Origin: an uncultured Granulosicoccaceae bacterium
GTDB lineage: Bacteria; Pseudomonadota; Gammaproteobacteria; Granulosicoccales; Granulosicoccaceae
DNA: 51,561 nucleotides
NCBI GenBank assembly: GCA_938035525.1
Contig: CALHOI010000070.1
Span: forward strand, 1-51,561
Reading direction: 5' to 3'
Part shown: positions 42,306 through 50,086 of the stretch, one piece after another
Position numbering within the stretch: the stretch's first letter is position 1
Layout of the letters: the number at the start of each line of letters is the position of its first letter
The notes under the pieces: generated by a model
What the model was told of the DNA's origin: nothing
Database searches by the model: none
The model's input: the letters and a program-made list of their open reading frames with translations, nothing else
Program-made: the position numbers and the translations under genes

Positions 42306-43508
42306 CTATTTAACCGACAAGGACAACAGAAATTCAACCAAGTCATTGCGCTGTACTTCATTTAAATTTAGAGGCTTAAGTATGGACTCACCCTGTGCAT
42401 GCAAACGATCGGTATCTATATTGACATAGGCATCCACGACATCGCGAAGCGTTTGCAAGCTACCATCGTGCATGTACGGGGCTGTGTGTGCCAGATTACG
42501 CAGAGAGGGTGTGCGCCATTGCCCCCAATTGATCTGACCGAGTTTTACTTCCGATGTTTTAAGCTTATCAACGTCAGAGCTGCCAACGGCGTATTGGCCT
42601 AGTAAATTAAAGGGGTCATTTTTTACCCGCTGAATCCCTGTGTATCGCCCAGGGTCAACCTGACCCACACCCGTAAAAAATGGACGACCAGTATCATGGA
42701 ACTCAGCGTTCGAAAAACTAGCACCAAAATGACACATGCGGCAATTAGCTTCGCCGATGAATATTTTTAAACCACGTTTCGCTGAATTGGAGTAAGCCGC
42801 CTGAGCTTCTACGTTGTTTTCCAGCAGCGCAACGCGAAACAAATCAAATTCTGTTGCTTCCGATTGCAAAGTTCGCATAAAAGCTGCCATTGACTTACCT
42901 GCCACAACAACCAATTGTTCATCATTTAAATCGGCAGTAGCGCGTACTGGTTGACCATTAAAAATGATATCCGAGGCATGGGTTTCGACGGCGGACATAA
43001 ATACTTTGTTATCTCGCAGCGCATTGCCTAGAGAGCTTATATCAAGACCCATCTCGTGCTTGTTGAGCATGGGTCTAATAGAGGCTGACCATAAACTATC
43101 TGCGCCTCCGTCCCAGCCAAACCATCGTTGCAATCCCACGTCGAGCAAACCCTGAGTGTTGCGTACACCTTTCTCCAAACCAATAGCAACGGGCAGTTGA
43201 TCGCTGAATCCATTCTCAATTTGATGGCATGTGGCACATGAGATTGCCTGATTGGAAGAAAGAGAGGGATCGTGGAAGAGCGTTTCGCCGAGCTTCTCTG
43301 CCCATAATTTTCCGGAAAGCTCGTTACCGACGTCAGCCGGCATGGCCATTGGCCAGGGGCCCTGCGCTGCAATGGCTTCTACTTCAAGCATGGTATAAGA
43401 CACCTGGCTTTGCGACCAAGCCACCGGGGCCACAGTCGCCAACACAGCTACTACTACAGCGCAAACGCCTGTGGTGCACCTTTTATTAAACAACAAATGA
43501 TTAAGCAC
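42306..43508 (-). CDS. MauG / bacterial cytochrome-c-peroxidase family dihaem protein
   Basis: Exported dihaem enzyme of about 400 residues. Haem sites: CATCH (about 91-95) and CRMCHFG (about 256-262), with the connecting domain including GWDGGADSLWSASIRPMLNK and a C-terminal LRNLAHTAPYMHDGSLQTL, as in MauG/CcpA proteins. The frame is open to TTG 43598, but that part (repeated LLSRS) comes from a 15-bp tandem repeat. GTG 43506-43508 is preferred: AAAGGG lies 4-5 nt upstream and the product then starts with a normal signal peptide (KR, TGVCAVVVAVLATVAPVAWS). The gene follows the secreted amidohydrolase gene and may act with it. Whether it is a peroxidase or a MauG-type protein modifier cannot be told. 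Confidence 0.88.
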   Translation of the reverse strand: MLNHLLFNKRCTTGVCAVVVAVLATVAPVAWSQSQVSYTMLEVEAIAAQGPWPMAMPADVGNELSGKLWAEKLGETLFHDPSLSSNQAISCATCHQIENGFSDQLPVAIGLEKGVRNTQGLLDVGLQRWFGWDGGADSLWSASIRPMLNKHEMGLDISSLGNALRDNKVFMSAVETHASDIIFNGQPVRATADLNDEQLVVVAGKSMAAFMRTLQSEATEFDLFRVALLENNVEAQAAYSNSAKRGLKIFIGEANCRMCHFGASFSNAEFHDTGRPFFTGVGQVDPGRYTGIQRVKNDPFNLLGQYAVGSSDVDKLKTSEVKLGQINWGQWRTPSLRNLAHTAPYMHDGSLQTLRDVVDAYVNIDTDRLHAQGESILKPLNLNEVQRNDLVEFLLSLSVK

Positions 43509-43539
43509 TACGCCCTTTCGCACCACAGTGGTTACAAAC

Positions 43540-43599
43540 GATCTACTTGGAAGTGATCTACTAAGCAACGATCTACTAAGCAACGATCTACTTAACAAT
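43540..43599. repeat. 15-bp tandem repeat, four copies, between amidohydrolase and MauG-type genes
   Basis: Units GATCTACTTGGAAGT (43540), GATCTACTAAGCAAC (43555 and 43570) and GATCTACTTAACAAT (43585). The rightmost contains the TAG stop of the minus-strand amidohydrolase gene (43588-43590). In the other frame they spell the spurious LLSRS N-terminus of the MauG-type frame. Confidence 0.9.
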
Positions 43600-44832
43600 G
43601 AACGCCTGCTCTAAAACTTCAGAGCCAGCATCGTCCTGAATTTCAATATCCCATTGCCAATTTCCTGGCATGTGCAATACAACGCCATCGACGTTGTAGT
43701 TGATCATGTTCTGCGACTGTTGATCGATGCTGACGCTGGGCGTGTAGTTGGTACCATGCCCATGCGCTGGCATACTCGCATCGAGTTTAAACGAACTTAC
43801 CTTGCTGACATCACCACACAAGGTAACATTCACGGTAGCCTGTTTACTCACTTCAAGTGCTGCTTGCGTTTTTAACAGCACTTTGTATCTATCACCTTCG
43901 AGCAAAACTGCATTGTCTGCGTCTTCTAATTTGCAGGCATCAAGAGGCTGAATCATGGTTGCTGCAGCAGTCTTCCGGTTTGCCTCCCAAACCGGCATGA
44001 TTAAATTAAAACCATTTCGCCATGCTACATTTGCTGCCAAGTCTGCAGGCAAAGTGTTCAGCCAAGTACGTGCACCAGCGGCATGATCGGGAATAAAATA
44101 CATTCGCTCTGGTGTGTAGGTATCGGTACCCAGCATCATGCGTGTAGGGTGATCTTCAAACAATTTTCGCCACGCGTCAGATAAGCCACCACTTCCGACC
44201 TCACCCCTGAATGCCAGATCAGCCCAAAGCCTATTGTGCTTGGATAACATTGCTGAAATGTCTTCTGGTGAATCAAAACCCGAATGGGCCCAAATCACTT
44301 TGACAGAATCGCTTTGCGCCAAAAGTCGTTCTACTGCATCCGCATCGGAATGCGCATGCAGAATTAAATTATATTCCTCAGCCAGCTCCACAATGCGTTT
44401 GGGAATTGGCAGTTCAGCGTCGCTACCGTATAGGTGAAACTCACCGATGGTGGCGTATTGATTATTAACCAATAACAGCTCCACATATTCCAAGGCATCG
44501 GGGTCGGTGAACCACGTGCCAGTTTCGCCTCGCCGTCGGTAAGGACGTAATCCAGGAACAATTAAATCTGGTGCGAGCTCACTCAGGAGTTGAGTGCCAT
44601 TATCATCTGAACTTGATACCAGTGCGAACTTTAAGTTTGCTTCACGCATGATCTCGATAACGCGCTCTGGCGGGGTTAGCTCAACCGAATCGTGACTGTA
44701 GTGAATATGAACATCCGCTATAGGTAGAGAATCGGATTGTGCATGGATACTTGTTGACACTAGTGTCCCAAGTGCGATGCCTGCCAAAACGATGGCCTTG
44801 GAAACTGATGTGAGAGCGTTGTAGATGGGCAT
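43588..44832 (-). CDS. Secreted metal-dependent amidohydrolase with C-terminal YtkA/FixH-like domain
   Basis: Exported protein of about 414 residues. Start ATG 44830-44832 gives a clean signal peptide (MPIYNALTSVSKAIVLAGIA, cut after IHAQ). GTG 44892 overlaps the -10 hexamer at 44894-44899 and cannot lie in the mRNA; ATG 44850 is an alternative. The TIM-barrel amidohydrolase domain has HxH (ADVHIHYS), LHAHSD, IWAHSGFD and LGTDTY metal motifs. From about residue 300 a beta-sandwich domain follows, with SMPAHGHGTNYTPSV and LHMPGNWQWDIEI, the pattern of YtkA-like/FixH-like domains linked to copper and cytochrome oxidase. Substrate unknown. Next gene is the MauG-type dihaem protein. Confidence 0.82.
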   Translation of the reverse strand: MPIYNALTSVSKAIVLAGIALGTLVSTSIHAQSDSLPIADVHIHYSHDSVELTPPERVIEIMREANLKFALVSSSDDNGTQLLSELAPDLIVPGLRPYRRRGETGTWFTDPDALEYVELLLVNNQYATIGEFHLYGSDAELPIPKRIVELAEEYNLILHAHSDADAVERLLAQSDSVKVIWAHSGFDSPEDISAMLSKHNRLWADLAFRGEVGSGGLSDAWRKLFEDHPTRMMLGTDTYTPERMYFIPDHAAGARTWLNTLPADLAANVAWRNGFNLIMPVWEANRKTAAATMIQPLDACKLEDADNAVLLEGDRYKVLLKTQAALEVSKQATVNVTLCGDVSKVSSFKLDASMPAHGHGTNYTPSVSIDQQSQNMINYNVDGVVLHMPGNWQWDIEIQDDAGSEVLEQAFIVK

Positions 44833-44893
44833 GATGTTAACCTGAGCCATGACAGAATGGCTTGTATTACGATGAGTATTTATACTTGGCACT

Positions 44894-44899
44894 ATTATA
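44894..44899 (-). promoter_or_regulatory. TATAAT -10 element of the amidohydrolase gene
   Basis: Perfect TATAAT on the minus strand, with TGTAGT as a weak -35 at 17-bp spacing. Transcription would start near 44887, which rules out the GTG at 44892 as start codon of the gene below. Confidence 0.55.
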
Positions 44900-44978
44900 C
44901 ATTTATTCCATGCGGAACTACACGGCGCTAACGCCTTAAACGGGATCTGCTAAAACGATGTGTGCGTGCATATAAACT

Positions 44979-45875
44979 TTAAGCTGCGCTTTTTTGCTGT
45001 TGTTGTGCAACCACACTGATACCAATGCCGGCCACTATAACCACAGCGCCAAACCACGTAACAATAGAGTACCGCTCACCTAGAAACAGCGTCCCGACAA
45101 ACAAGGCAACCCCGGCTGCAATGTAGCCAATTTGGCTGAGATAGGTAGGTCCTCCAACTTGTTGCAATCGAAAGAACACACTGAACATGGCAGCAGACGC
45201 AATTATCTGCACTAAGGCAAGCTTTTTTACAGATAGCAATTCGTGAAACGCCGAGGGTGGCGAGTAAACAAGTGCCATAATAAACAACAAAATAGCCGCT
45301 GCCATATTGCTGCCAATGGCTAACTCGAGGTGCTGAGCTCCTTCTGGCCAGCTCATTGTTCTGTACAAATTACCAATGGCGAGCGACATTGGTATACACA
45401 ACCCTGCCACGATCCAGATCATGCCCACCGGTTGGTTCATTTCTCCACGCGTTAGCGTTACTAATATTGCGCCAATAAAACCAACGGCAATACCAATACA
45501 ACCCAGTAAGTTAGGCATCCTGACTTGCCACAACGACGAAAGCGTCAACGTGAATACTGGTGATAAGGTGAATAGTATCCCTGTAAACCCTGACCCGAGC
45601 TTTGGTATGACATTAAAAATCAGGATATTCGGAAGTACCAGGGAACAGACAGACAACACCAGGTAATAACGCACATAGTCTGGACGTAAAGACACTGACT
45701 TACCCGATATAAGCTGTATAAACAATAAGACACAACCTCCCCCGGCTGAAATCAACCAAGCCCATACAATAGGAGATATTGATGCTTCGCCGGCCAGCTT
45801 ACCCAGCGGAAAGGTTAATCCGAGAAAACCGCCAGTTAAAAACAGTAGTGCAACGGGCGAGTCTTTTAAGGTCAT
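44979..45875 (-). CDS. EamA/DMT superfamily transporter
   Basis: Membrane protein of about 298 residues with ten predicted helices arranged as two EamA repeats (about 5-140 and 150-290). LFLTGGFLGLTFPLGKLAG at the start, GSGFTGILFTLSPVFTLTLS in repeat one and GGPTYLSQIGYIAAGVALFVGTLFLGERYS in repeat two are typical of drug/metabolite exporters. Start ATG 45873-45875 (MTLKDSP) has AAGAG close upstream and overlaps the stop of a 60-aa frame by ATGA; longer starts at 45902 and 45917 exist. Likely exports a metabolite; substrate unknown. Confidence 0.88.
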   Translation of the reverse strand: MTLKDSPVALLFLTGGFLGLTFPLGKLAGEASISPIVWAWLISAGGGCVLLFIQLISGKSVSLRPDYVRYYLVLSVCSLVLPNILIFNVIPKLGSGFTGILFTLSPVFTLTLSSLWQVRMPNLLGCIGIAVGFIGAILVTLTRGEMNQPVGMIWIVAGLCIPMSLAIGNLYRTMSWPEGAQHLELAIGSNMAAAILLFIMALVYSPPSAFHELLSVKKLALVQIIASAAMFSVFFRLQQVGGPTYLSQIGYIAAGVALFVGTLFLGERYSIVTWFGAVVIVAGIGISVVAQQQQKSAA

Positions 45876-46054
45876 TCTGACTCTTTTACCGGTGTTGCGC
45901 ATGATGACAACGTACAAATCATGACTGCGCCTACGATTAGTTTAGGAAAGCCTGTACGAGAGCTTAAAACTTGAGGGTCGAATTTTTTTATTTGAATCCT
46001 ATTTTTCGTCACAGCAATAACGCTAATGCTTTGTGAACGGTAACTGCGAATCAT
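45872..46054 (-). CDS. Possible 60-aa lipoprotein-like peptide coupled to VOC and DMT genes
   Basis: Frame from ATG 46052-46054 to TGA 45872-45874. It overlaps the stop of the VOC gene above (ATGA) and the start of the DMT gene below (ATGA), filling the gap exactly. The C-terminus has a hydrophobic run and lipobox-like MICTLSSC followed by only ATPVKESE. The N-terminal half is basic. There is no family resemblance. The double ATGA coupling makes chance less likely, but the odd position of the hydrophobic run (about 38-51) argues for caution. Confidence 0.35.
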   Translation of the reverse strand: MIRSYRSQSISVIAVTKNRIQIKKFDPQVLSSRTGFPKLIVGAVMICTLSSCATPVKESE

Positions 46055-46449
46055 TGTTGCGTTTTTGCTTCACGCTGATTACCCCAGAAAATAAGTTTAT
46101 TGCCGTCCGGGTCTTCAACATCGAATTGAAAAAGATTGCGTTCCCAAACGACCTCAAAAGGCGGGGTAGCAATAGTTGCTCCGCGAGATACGAACTCATT
46201 GTACAGAGTATCCAGTTGATCGGCCCGATGAAGCGTCAAGGTAAGTACAGTCGGGATTGCAGGCATTGGAATGACGCTTTTAGAATTCAGCATAATCTCG
46301 AGCCCATTGCGGCCCACTTGCGCAATGATGGGGTTGCTATCCGGGGAGCTCCACATTTTTACGAAACCAAGTTTTTCGCAATAGTACTCAATGCTGGCTG
46401 TGACTTCTCTAACGGCTAGCAATGGCCTGGTGTAGAATTCCTCCTGCAT
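46051..46449 (-). CDS. VOC (glyoxalase/bleomycin resistance) family protein
   Basis: Protein of 132 residues with two beta-alpha-beta-beta-beta units: YTRPLLAVREVTASIEYYCE then LGFVKMWSS in the first, and FEVVWERNLFQFDVEDPDGNKLIFW in the second. The C-terminal DPDGNKL(I/L)xF pattern is a family hallmark; one metal-site Glu may be lost. Such proteins bind small molecules, isomerise or give resistance to bleomycin-like drugs. Possibly in one unit with the DMT exporter, which would suit resistance or detoxification. Confidence 0.82.
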   Translation of the reverse strand: MQEEFYTRPLLAVREVTASIEYYCEKLGFVKMWSSPDSNPIIAQVGRNGLEIMLNSKSVIPMPAIPTVLTLTLHRADQLDTLYNEFVSRGATIATPPFEVVWERNLFQFDVEDPDGNKLIFWGNQREAKTQQ

Positions 46450-46594
46450 TTTGGCAACACCCTTTTACGATTCATAATATCTAAATATTGCGTATTTGGG
46501 TATCCGTAAAAGCATAGGCATGAATTACGCTTACTTCATTGAAAAAGCCCCACCCACTAAATAAATAACCAGTACCCCTTGCAATCTGCTTAAA

Positions 46595-46610
46595 CTGTAA
46601 ATATACTCAG
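46595..46610 (+). promoter_or_regulatory. SOS box (LexA-binding site) upstream of lexA
   Basis: CTGTAAATATACTCAG fits the gammaproteobacterial LexA palindrome CTGT-N8-ACAG with one mismatch in the right arm. It sits 49 nt upstream of the lexA start, the expected place for self-regulation, and would also control imuA-imuB downstream. Confidence 0.8.
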
Positions 46611-46658
46611 TATTAGCCCTTTTCTTTCTCACGGAACCAGAATGCAGGGATTAACACT

Positions 46659-47264
46659 ATGCAAGGCCTAACTAAGCGCCAACAAGAAATACTACGAATG
46701 ATTCAGTCGCATATTGCGTCCACCGGGTTTCCGCCTACGCGTACAGATATATGTGAATACTTTGGTTTTCGCTCGCCTACAGCGGCCGAAGACCACTTGC
46801 GTGCGCTTGAGAAAAAAGGCGCTATTGAACTCATATCAGGTACATCACGTGGTATTCGTGTCATTGAAGACATACAAGAAGATGGCTTACCCCTGGTTGG
46901 GCGCGTGGCTGCAGGTGAGCCCATTATGTCCAGCGACCACATTGAAGACCACATACAAGTCACCCCTGATCTGTTCTATCCGCATGCCGATTACCTGCTG
47001 CGTGTTAAAGGTGAAAGTATGCGCGATGTGGGTATTCTTGATGGCGACTTATTGGCGGTGCACGCCACCACACAAGTCAACACCAATCAAATTGTGGTGG
47101 CGCGTGTAGACGATGAAGTCACCGTTAAACGCTTTCGCAAGCGCGGCAATATTGTCACGCTATTACCCGAAAATGAAGAGTTCGACCCTATACGTGTAGA
47201 CCTTCGCGAACAAGACTTCTCGATTGAAGGTGTGTACGTAGGCGTTTTACGGCTCGAACACTAG
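46659..47264 (+). CDS. lexA: LexA: SOS response repressor
   Basis: Repressor of 201 residues that self-cleaves when RecA filaments form. The winged-helix domain (1-65: [20 protein letters not shown], with [20 protein letters not shown]) is followed by the S24 peptidase domain with cleavage site Ala-Gly (VAAGEP, about 84-88), catalytic Ser in KGESMRDVG (about 118) and Lys in EVTVKRF (about 156). AGGGA lies 8 nt before the ATG. It is the first gene of an SOS cassette with imuA and imuB. Its stop codon is the start of a 15-bp tandem array. Confidence 0.97.
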   Translation: MQGLTKRQQEILRMIQSHIASTGFPPTRTDICEYFGFRSPTAAEDHLRALEKKGAIELISGTSRGIRVIEDIQEDGLPLVGRVAAGEPIMSSDHIEDHIQVTPDLFYPHADYLLRVKGESMRDVGILDGDLLAVHATTQVNTNQIVVARVDDEVTVKRFRKRGNIVTLLPENEEFDPIRVDLREQDFSIEGVYVGVLRLEH

Positions 47265-47367
47265 TAACTTTAAAACTAGTGGCTTTAAAACTAGTGACTC
47301 AAAAACCAGTGGCTTAGACACCTAGCCGCTTCAACACTGGCCGCTTGAACGCAGCGGCCTGAACATA
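47261..47367 (+). repeat. 15-bp degenerate tandem repeat, seven copies, from the lexA stop codon
   Basis: Units start at 47261, 47276, 47291, 47306, 47321 (16 bp), 47337 and 47352. The clearest read CTAGTAACTTTAAAA, CTAGTGGCTTTAAAA and CTAGTGACTCAAAAA; later ones drift (CTGGCCGCTTGAACG). The first holds the TAG of lexA. The array fills the gap up to imuA. Confidence 0.85.
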
Positions 47368-47386
47368 GCAGCTTAGCAGGTGCACC

Positions 47387-48211
47387 ATAGCAACACTAAC
47401 CAACACAACACTGGAACACCTGCTTAAAACACAACCAGCACTGTGGCGTGGTGGTGATCAGCATAACGATGAAGCCTCTATTCCTACAGGCTATGCCCAA
47501 CTAAACGAGGCATTACCATCTGGTGGCTGGGGTATTGGCTGTTTAACCGAGCTGCTGTTAGCACAGCACGGCATTGGCGAGTTCAGTTTGTTGCTGCCAG
47601 GCTTACAACAAGTGACATCAGGCAACCTTTCTGGCCAATCCCCTGGCAATACCACCGACGGTCTTTCTGGTAAACAATGTTTTCCTGGTAAACAATTTTT
47701 TCCTGGTAAACAATTTTTTCCTGGTAAACAATGGGCAGCATTGGTTAATCCGCCCTACTTGCCTTATGCACCAGCGCTGGTTAACGCAGGCATTAACCTT
47801 GAACGCTTGCTGATTATCAACACCGATAACGACACCGATACGCTATGGGCAACCGAACAATTACTGCGTGCCGGGATTTTTGCAGCCGTTGTCAGTTGGG
47901 TTACTCATACCACAGCGCAAAAGCAACGTCGTTTACAACTGGCAGCAGAACTGGGTAAAACCTGGGCAACGGTTTATCGCCCGGCCAGTGCACAAAATCA
48001 ACACTCACCTGCAGCACTGCGTATTGTTGTAAGTCAGTCGCAGCACATGGTGCTTGATATTATTAAAGCCCGCGGTGGTAAACAACAAACAGTATCCATA
48101 AACCCGAACCAGTTCGATCAGTCACAAGGTGTTGAGTGGCCAGCCATGCCACCAGAATTTAACACTGACGTTAATCCTGTTGCCATAGCCTCTGTCAATC
48201 CTGGGCCCTGA
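47387..48211 (+). CDS. imuA: ImuA: translesion-synthesis (SOS mutasome) accessory protein
   Basis: Protein of about 274 residues related to RecA/SulA that works with ImuB and usually DnaE2 in damage-induced mutagenesis. Reading in frame from 47387 gives IATLTNTTLEHLLKTQPALW then RGG, PTGYAQLNEALPSGGWGIG (a Walker-A-like turn) and LTELLLAQHGIGEFSLLLPG, the normal ImuA start. There is no ATG, GTG or TTG between the stop at 47366 and 47588 in this frame; ATA 47387, with AGG six nt upstream, stands where ATG is expected. Starting at TTG 47588 would lose the whole conserved N-terminus. Residues about 78-110 are an insertion of a repeated GKQFFP unit. It ends 2 nt before imuB. Confidence 0.85.
   Translation: MATLTNTTLEHLLKTQPALWRGGDQHNDEASIPTGYAQLNEALPSGGWGIGCLTELLLAQHGIGEFSLLLPGLQQVTSGNLSGQSPGNTTDGLSGKQCFPGKQFFPGKQFFPGKQWAALVNPPYLPYAPALVNAGINLERLLIINTDNDTDTLWATEQLLRAGIFAAVVSWVTHTTAQKQRRLQLAAELGKTWATVYRPASAQNQHSPAALRIVVSQSQHMVLDIIKARGGKQQTVSINPNQFDQSQGVEWPAMPPEFNTDVNPVAIASVNPGP
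47664..47734 (+). repeat. 18-bp in-frame tandem repeat inside imuA
   Basis: About four copies of TTTCCTGGTAAACAATTT (first and last diverged), giving repeated Phe-Pro-Gly-Lys-Gln-Phe. More decayed copies (CTGGCCAAT, CTGGCAAT) stand upstream from about 47630. Other ImuA proteins have a short turn here. Confidence 0.9.
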
Positions 48212-48213
48212 CC

Positions 48214-49623
48214 ATGCTGTGGGCTTGCCTTTATTTTCCGCAGTTGCCAATCGACCGGCAACAAGCATCAACCGACGCTGACACACCAACAGCCGTTATT
48301 CATCAGCATGGTTCGCGTAAGCAAATTATGGCTTGCAATAATGTGGCAACTGAACTGGGTATTCACACCGCTTTAGCTTTAAACAGTGCGTATGCTATTG
48401 CACCGCATTTACAAATCAGCGAATACAACGAAAAGGAGCAGCAAGCACACTTAAAACAACTCGCTTTGTGGGCCTTGGGTTATTCTTCGTGGGTAACACC
48501 GCGTATGCCTGCATCCATTTTATTAGAAATAAAAGCCAGCTTGAAGCTCTTTGGCGGTTTGGATGCTTTACTCAATCAACTCTATACACAGTGCGACGAA
48601 CAAGGCTTGACACTCACCATTGGTGTTGCACCAACCTCTACAGCCGCGGCTCTGTTTGCCTATAGCGGCATTGAAGAACCGGCCCGTACCAAAAGCGCCA
48701 TGCAAAATAGGTTGCGCGAAATACCAGTGGAGTATTTATCTTTAGATGAATTTACTCAACGCGGTTTACGTCAATCAGGCATTCGTGAATTGCACCAATT
48801 AATGGACATTCCAGCAGCAGCCCTGACGCGACGCTTTGGTCATCAATGCACTGACATTGTGTATAAAATTAACGGCACACTGCCAGATCCATGTCCGGCA
48901 TTTATTGCGCCCGACACTTTCTCACAAGCCTTTGACTTACCTTTAGAAGCCCCAGATACCAACGCTTTGAGTTTCCCGTTAAACCGTTTATTAAATGCCT
49001 TGGGCGGTTACTTGAAATCAGGTGACAATGGTGTGAAGTCGCTCGACATTGTCCTGTATCACCATCGCCATGCACCCACCACAGTGGCGTTGCGTTTTTT
49101 AAGTGCCACCGCAGATCACGCTCATTTATTTAAAGTTGCTAAAGAACGTCTGGCCAATACCGATTTGCCAGAACCCGTGACACGCATAAAAATTCAAGCC
49201 ACAGAATTGGCTGACATCGAGCGCGATGGCAAAGACCTGTTTCAAAAAAGTCAGGCACAACCGATTAGCGTGCAACACGTATTCGATAACTTGATGGCGC
49301 GCTTGGGCAACGATGCGTTGTACACAGCTTTACCCGATGACGACCATCGACCAGAAAAAGCCTGGCTGGCCGCCATGCTGGAAACCAGACAAGCCCCCAG
49401 TGAATGGCCGGCGCGTCCATTATGGTTATTGCCCGAGCCTCGCCGTGCAACCGAGACACTGCAATTGGCCACTCGCCCAGAACGCATTGAAAACGGTTGG
49501 TGGGGTAACGATGACGTGCGCCGCGACTACTGTATTGCCCACAATGAGCAAGGCAGTTACTACTGGGTCTTTCGTTCCAGGCAGGAACCAGACGCACTTT
49601 TTATTCACGGTATTTTTGCGTAG
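48214..49623 (+). CDS. imuB: ImuB: Y-family polymerase-like SOS mutasome protein
   Basis: Protein of 469 residues with the Y-family polymerase fold, but acting as a scaffold that bridges ImuA, DnaE2 and the beta clamp. The start MLWACLYFPQLPIDRQ and segments GRKQIMACNNVATELGI-like, SILLEIKASLKLFGGL and DEFTQRGLRQSGI are family marks. The two acidic residues needed for catalysis in real Y-family enzymes are not kept in the first motif (CLYFPQLP), as usual for ImuB. The C-terminal domain (about 330-469) includes QPISVQHVFDNLMARLGNDA. dnaE2, the usual third gene, does not follow. Confidence 0.94.
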   Translation: MLWACLYFPQLPIDRQQASTDADTPTAVIHQHGSRKQIMACNNVATELGIHTALALNSAYAIAPHLQISEYNEKEQQAHLKQLALWALGYSSWVTPRMPASILLEIKASLKLFGGLDALLNQLYTQCDEQGLTLTIGVAPTSTAAALFAYSGIEEPARTKSAMQNRLREIPVEYLSLDEFTQRGLRQSGIRELHQLMDIPAAALTRRFGHQCTDIVYKINGTLPDPCPAFIAPDTFSQAFDLPLEAPDTNALSFPLNRLLNALGGYLKSGDNGVKSLDIVLYHHRHAPTTVALRFLSATADHAHLFKVAKERLANTDLPEPVTRIKIQATELADIERDGKDLFQKSQAQPISVQHVFDNLMARLGNDALYTALPDDDHRPEKAWLAAMLETRQAPSEWPARPLWLLPEPRRATETLQLATRPERIENGWWGNDDVRRDYCIAHNEQGSYYWVFRSRQEPDALFIHGIFA

Positions 49624-50086
49624 GCATACACATCACATATAGAGCTAATCCATTGATTCTGTACACGGGCGCAGTTCACAAAACGCATAACATTACGACA
49701 GCAAACCTTACCGAAATAACTATTTATCTCATTGTTTTAATTGACTTTTTTATACCCAACCTCAAAATAGGACCTATATTGCACCAAATTAAGTGAATTT
49801 GCTCAAAAAAACGGTTAATGGATAGGTTATTTCGCCGTTAACACTTGTAGAGGACACGATGTCACTCAGAACTATCACCGCTTCTTCGCACAAAAGCTGA
49901 AAAGCGGATCGGTCAACATAAGGATTAAACGCACTCAAATGCAACACAATTTGGTGTTAGAGCAATTCCCACGGCCGGGAAACTTAACGATCAAATCGTT
50001 AGATCTCGCCAACCTCAAAAAGCCGTTCCTATCCAGGAACTTCGGCTCTGTATGCACACGCTAGTGGAACACGGAATATAACCACA
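49624..50086. other. Long leader-like gap before the GGDEF-EAL gene, with stem-loops
   Basis: No gene above chance length. On plus, a tiny frame ATG 49859 to TGA (13 residues) with GAGGA upstream is seen. Stem-loops: CCGCTT/AAGCGG (49878-49907), AACGAT-CAA-ATCGTT (49986-50000), and a nested one AGCCG(TTCCT-ATCC-AGGAA)CTTCGGCT (50021-50047). TTGACT at 49741 with CAAAAT 16 nt later is a possible promoter, which would give a leader of about 310 nt. The known c-di-GMP riboswitch motifs were not found. Confidence 0.5.

Noticed and set aside
43509..43598. LLSRS-repeat N-terminus of the MauG-type protein
   Set aside because: It comes from the 15-bp tandem repeat and begins with TTG inside the stop region of the gene before it; GTG 43508 with AAAGGG upstream gives a proper signal peptide.
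49860..50086. Cyclic di-GMP (GEMM) riboswitch before the GGDEF-EAL gene
   Set aside because: Tempting from context, but the conserved GEMM blocks could not be found in the sequence.
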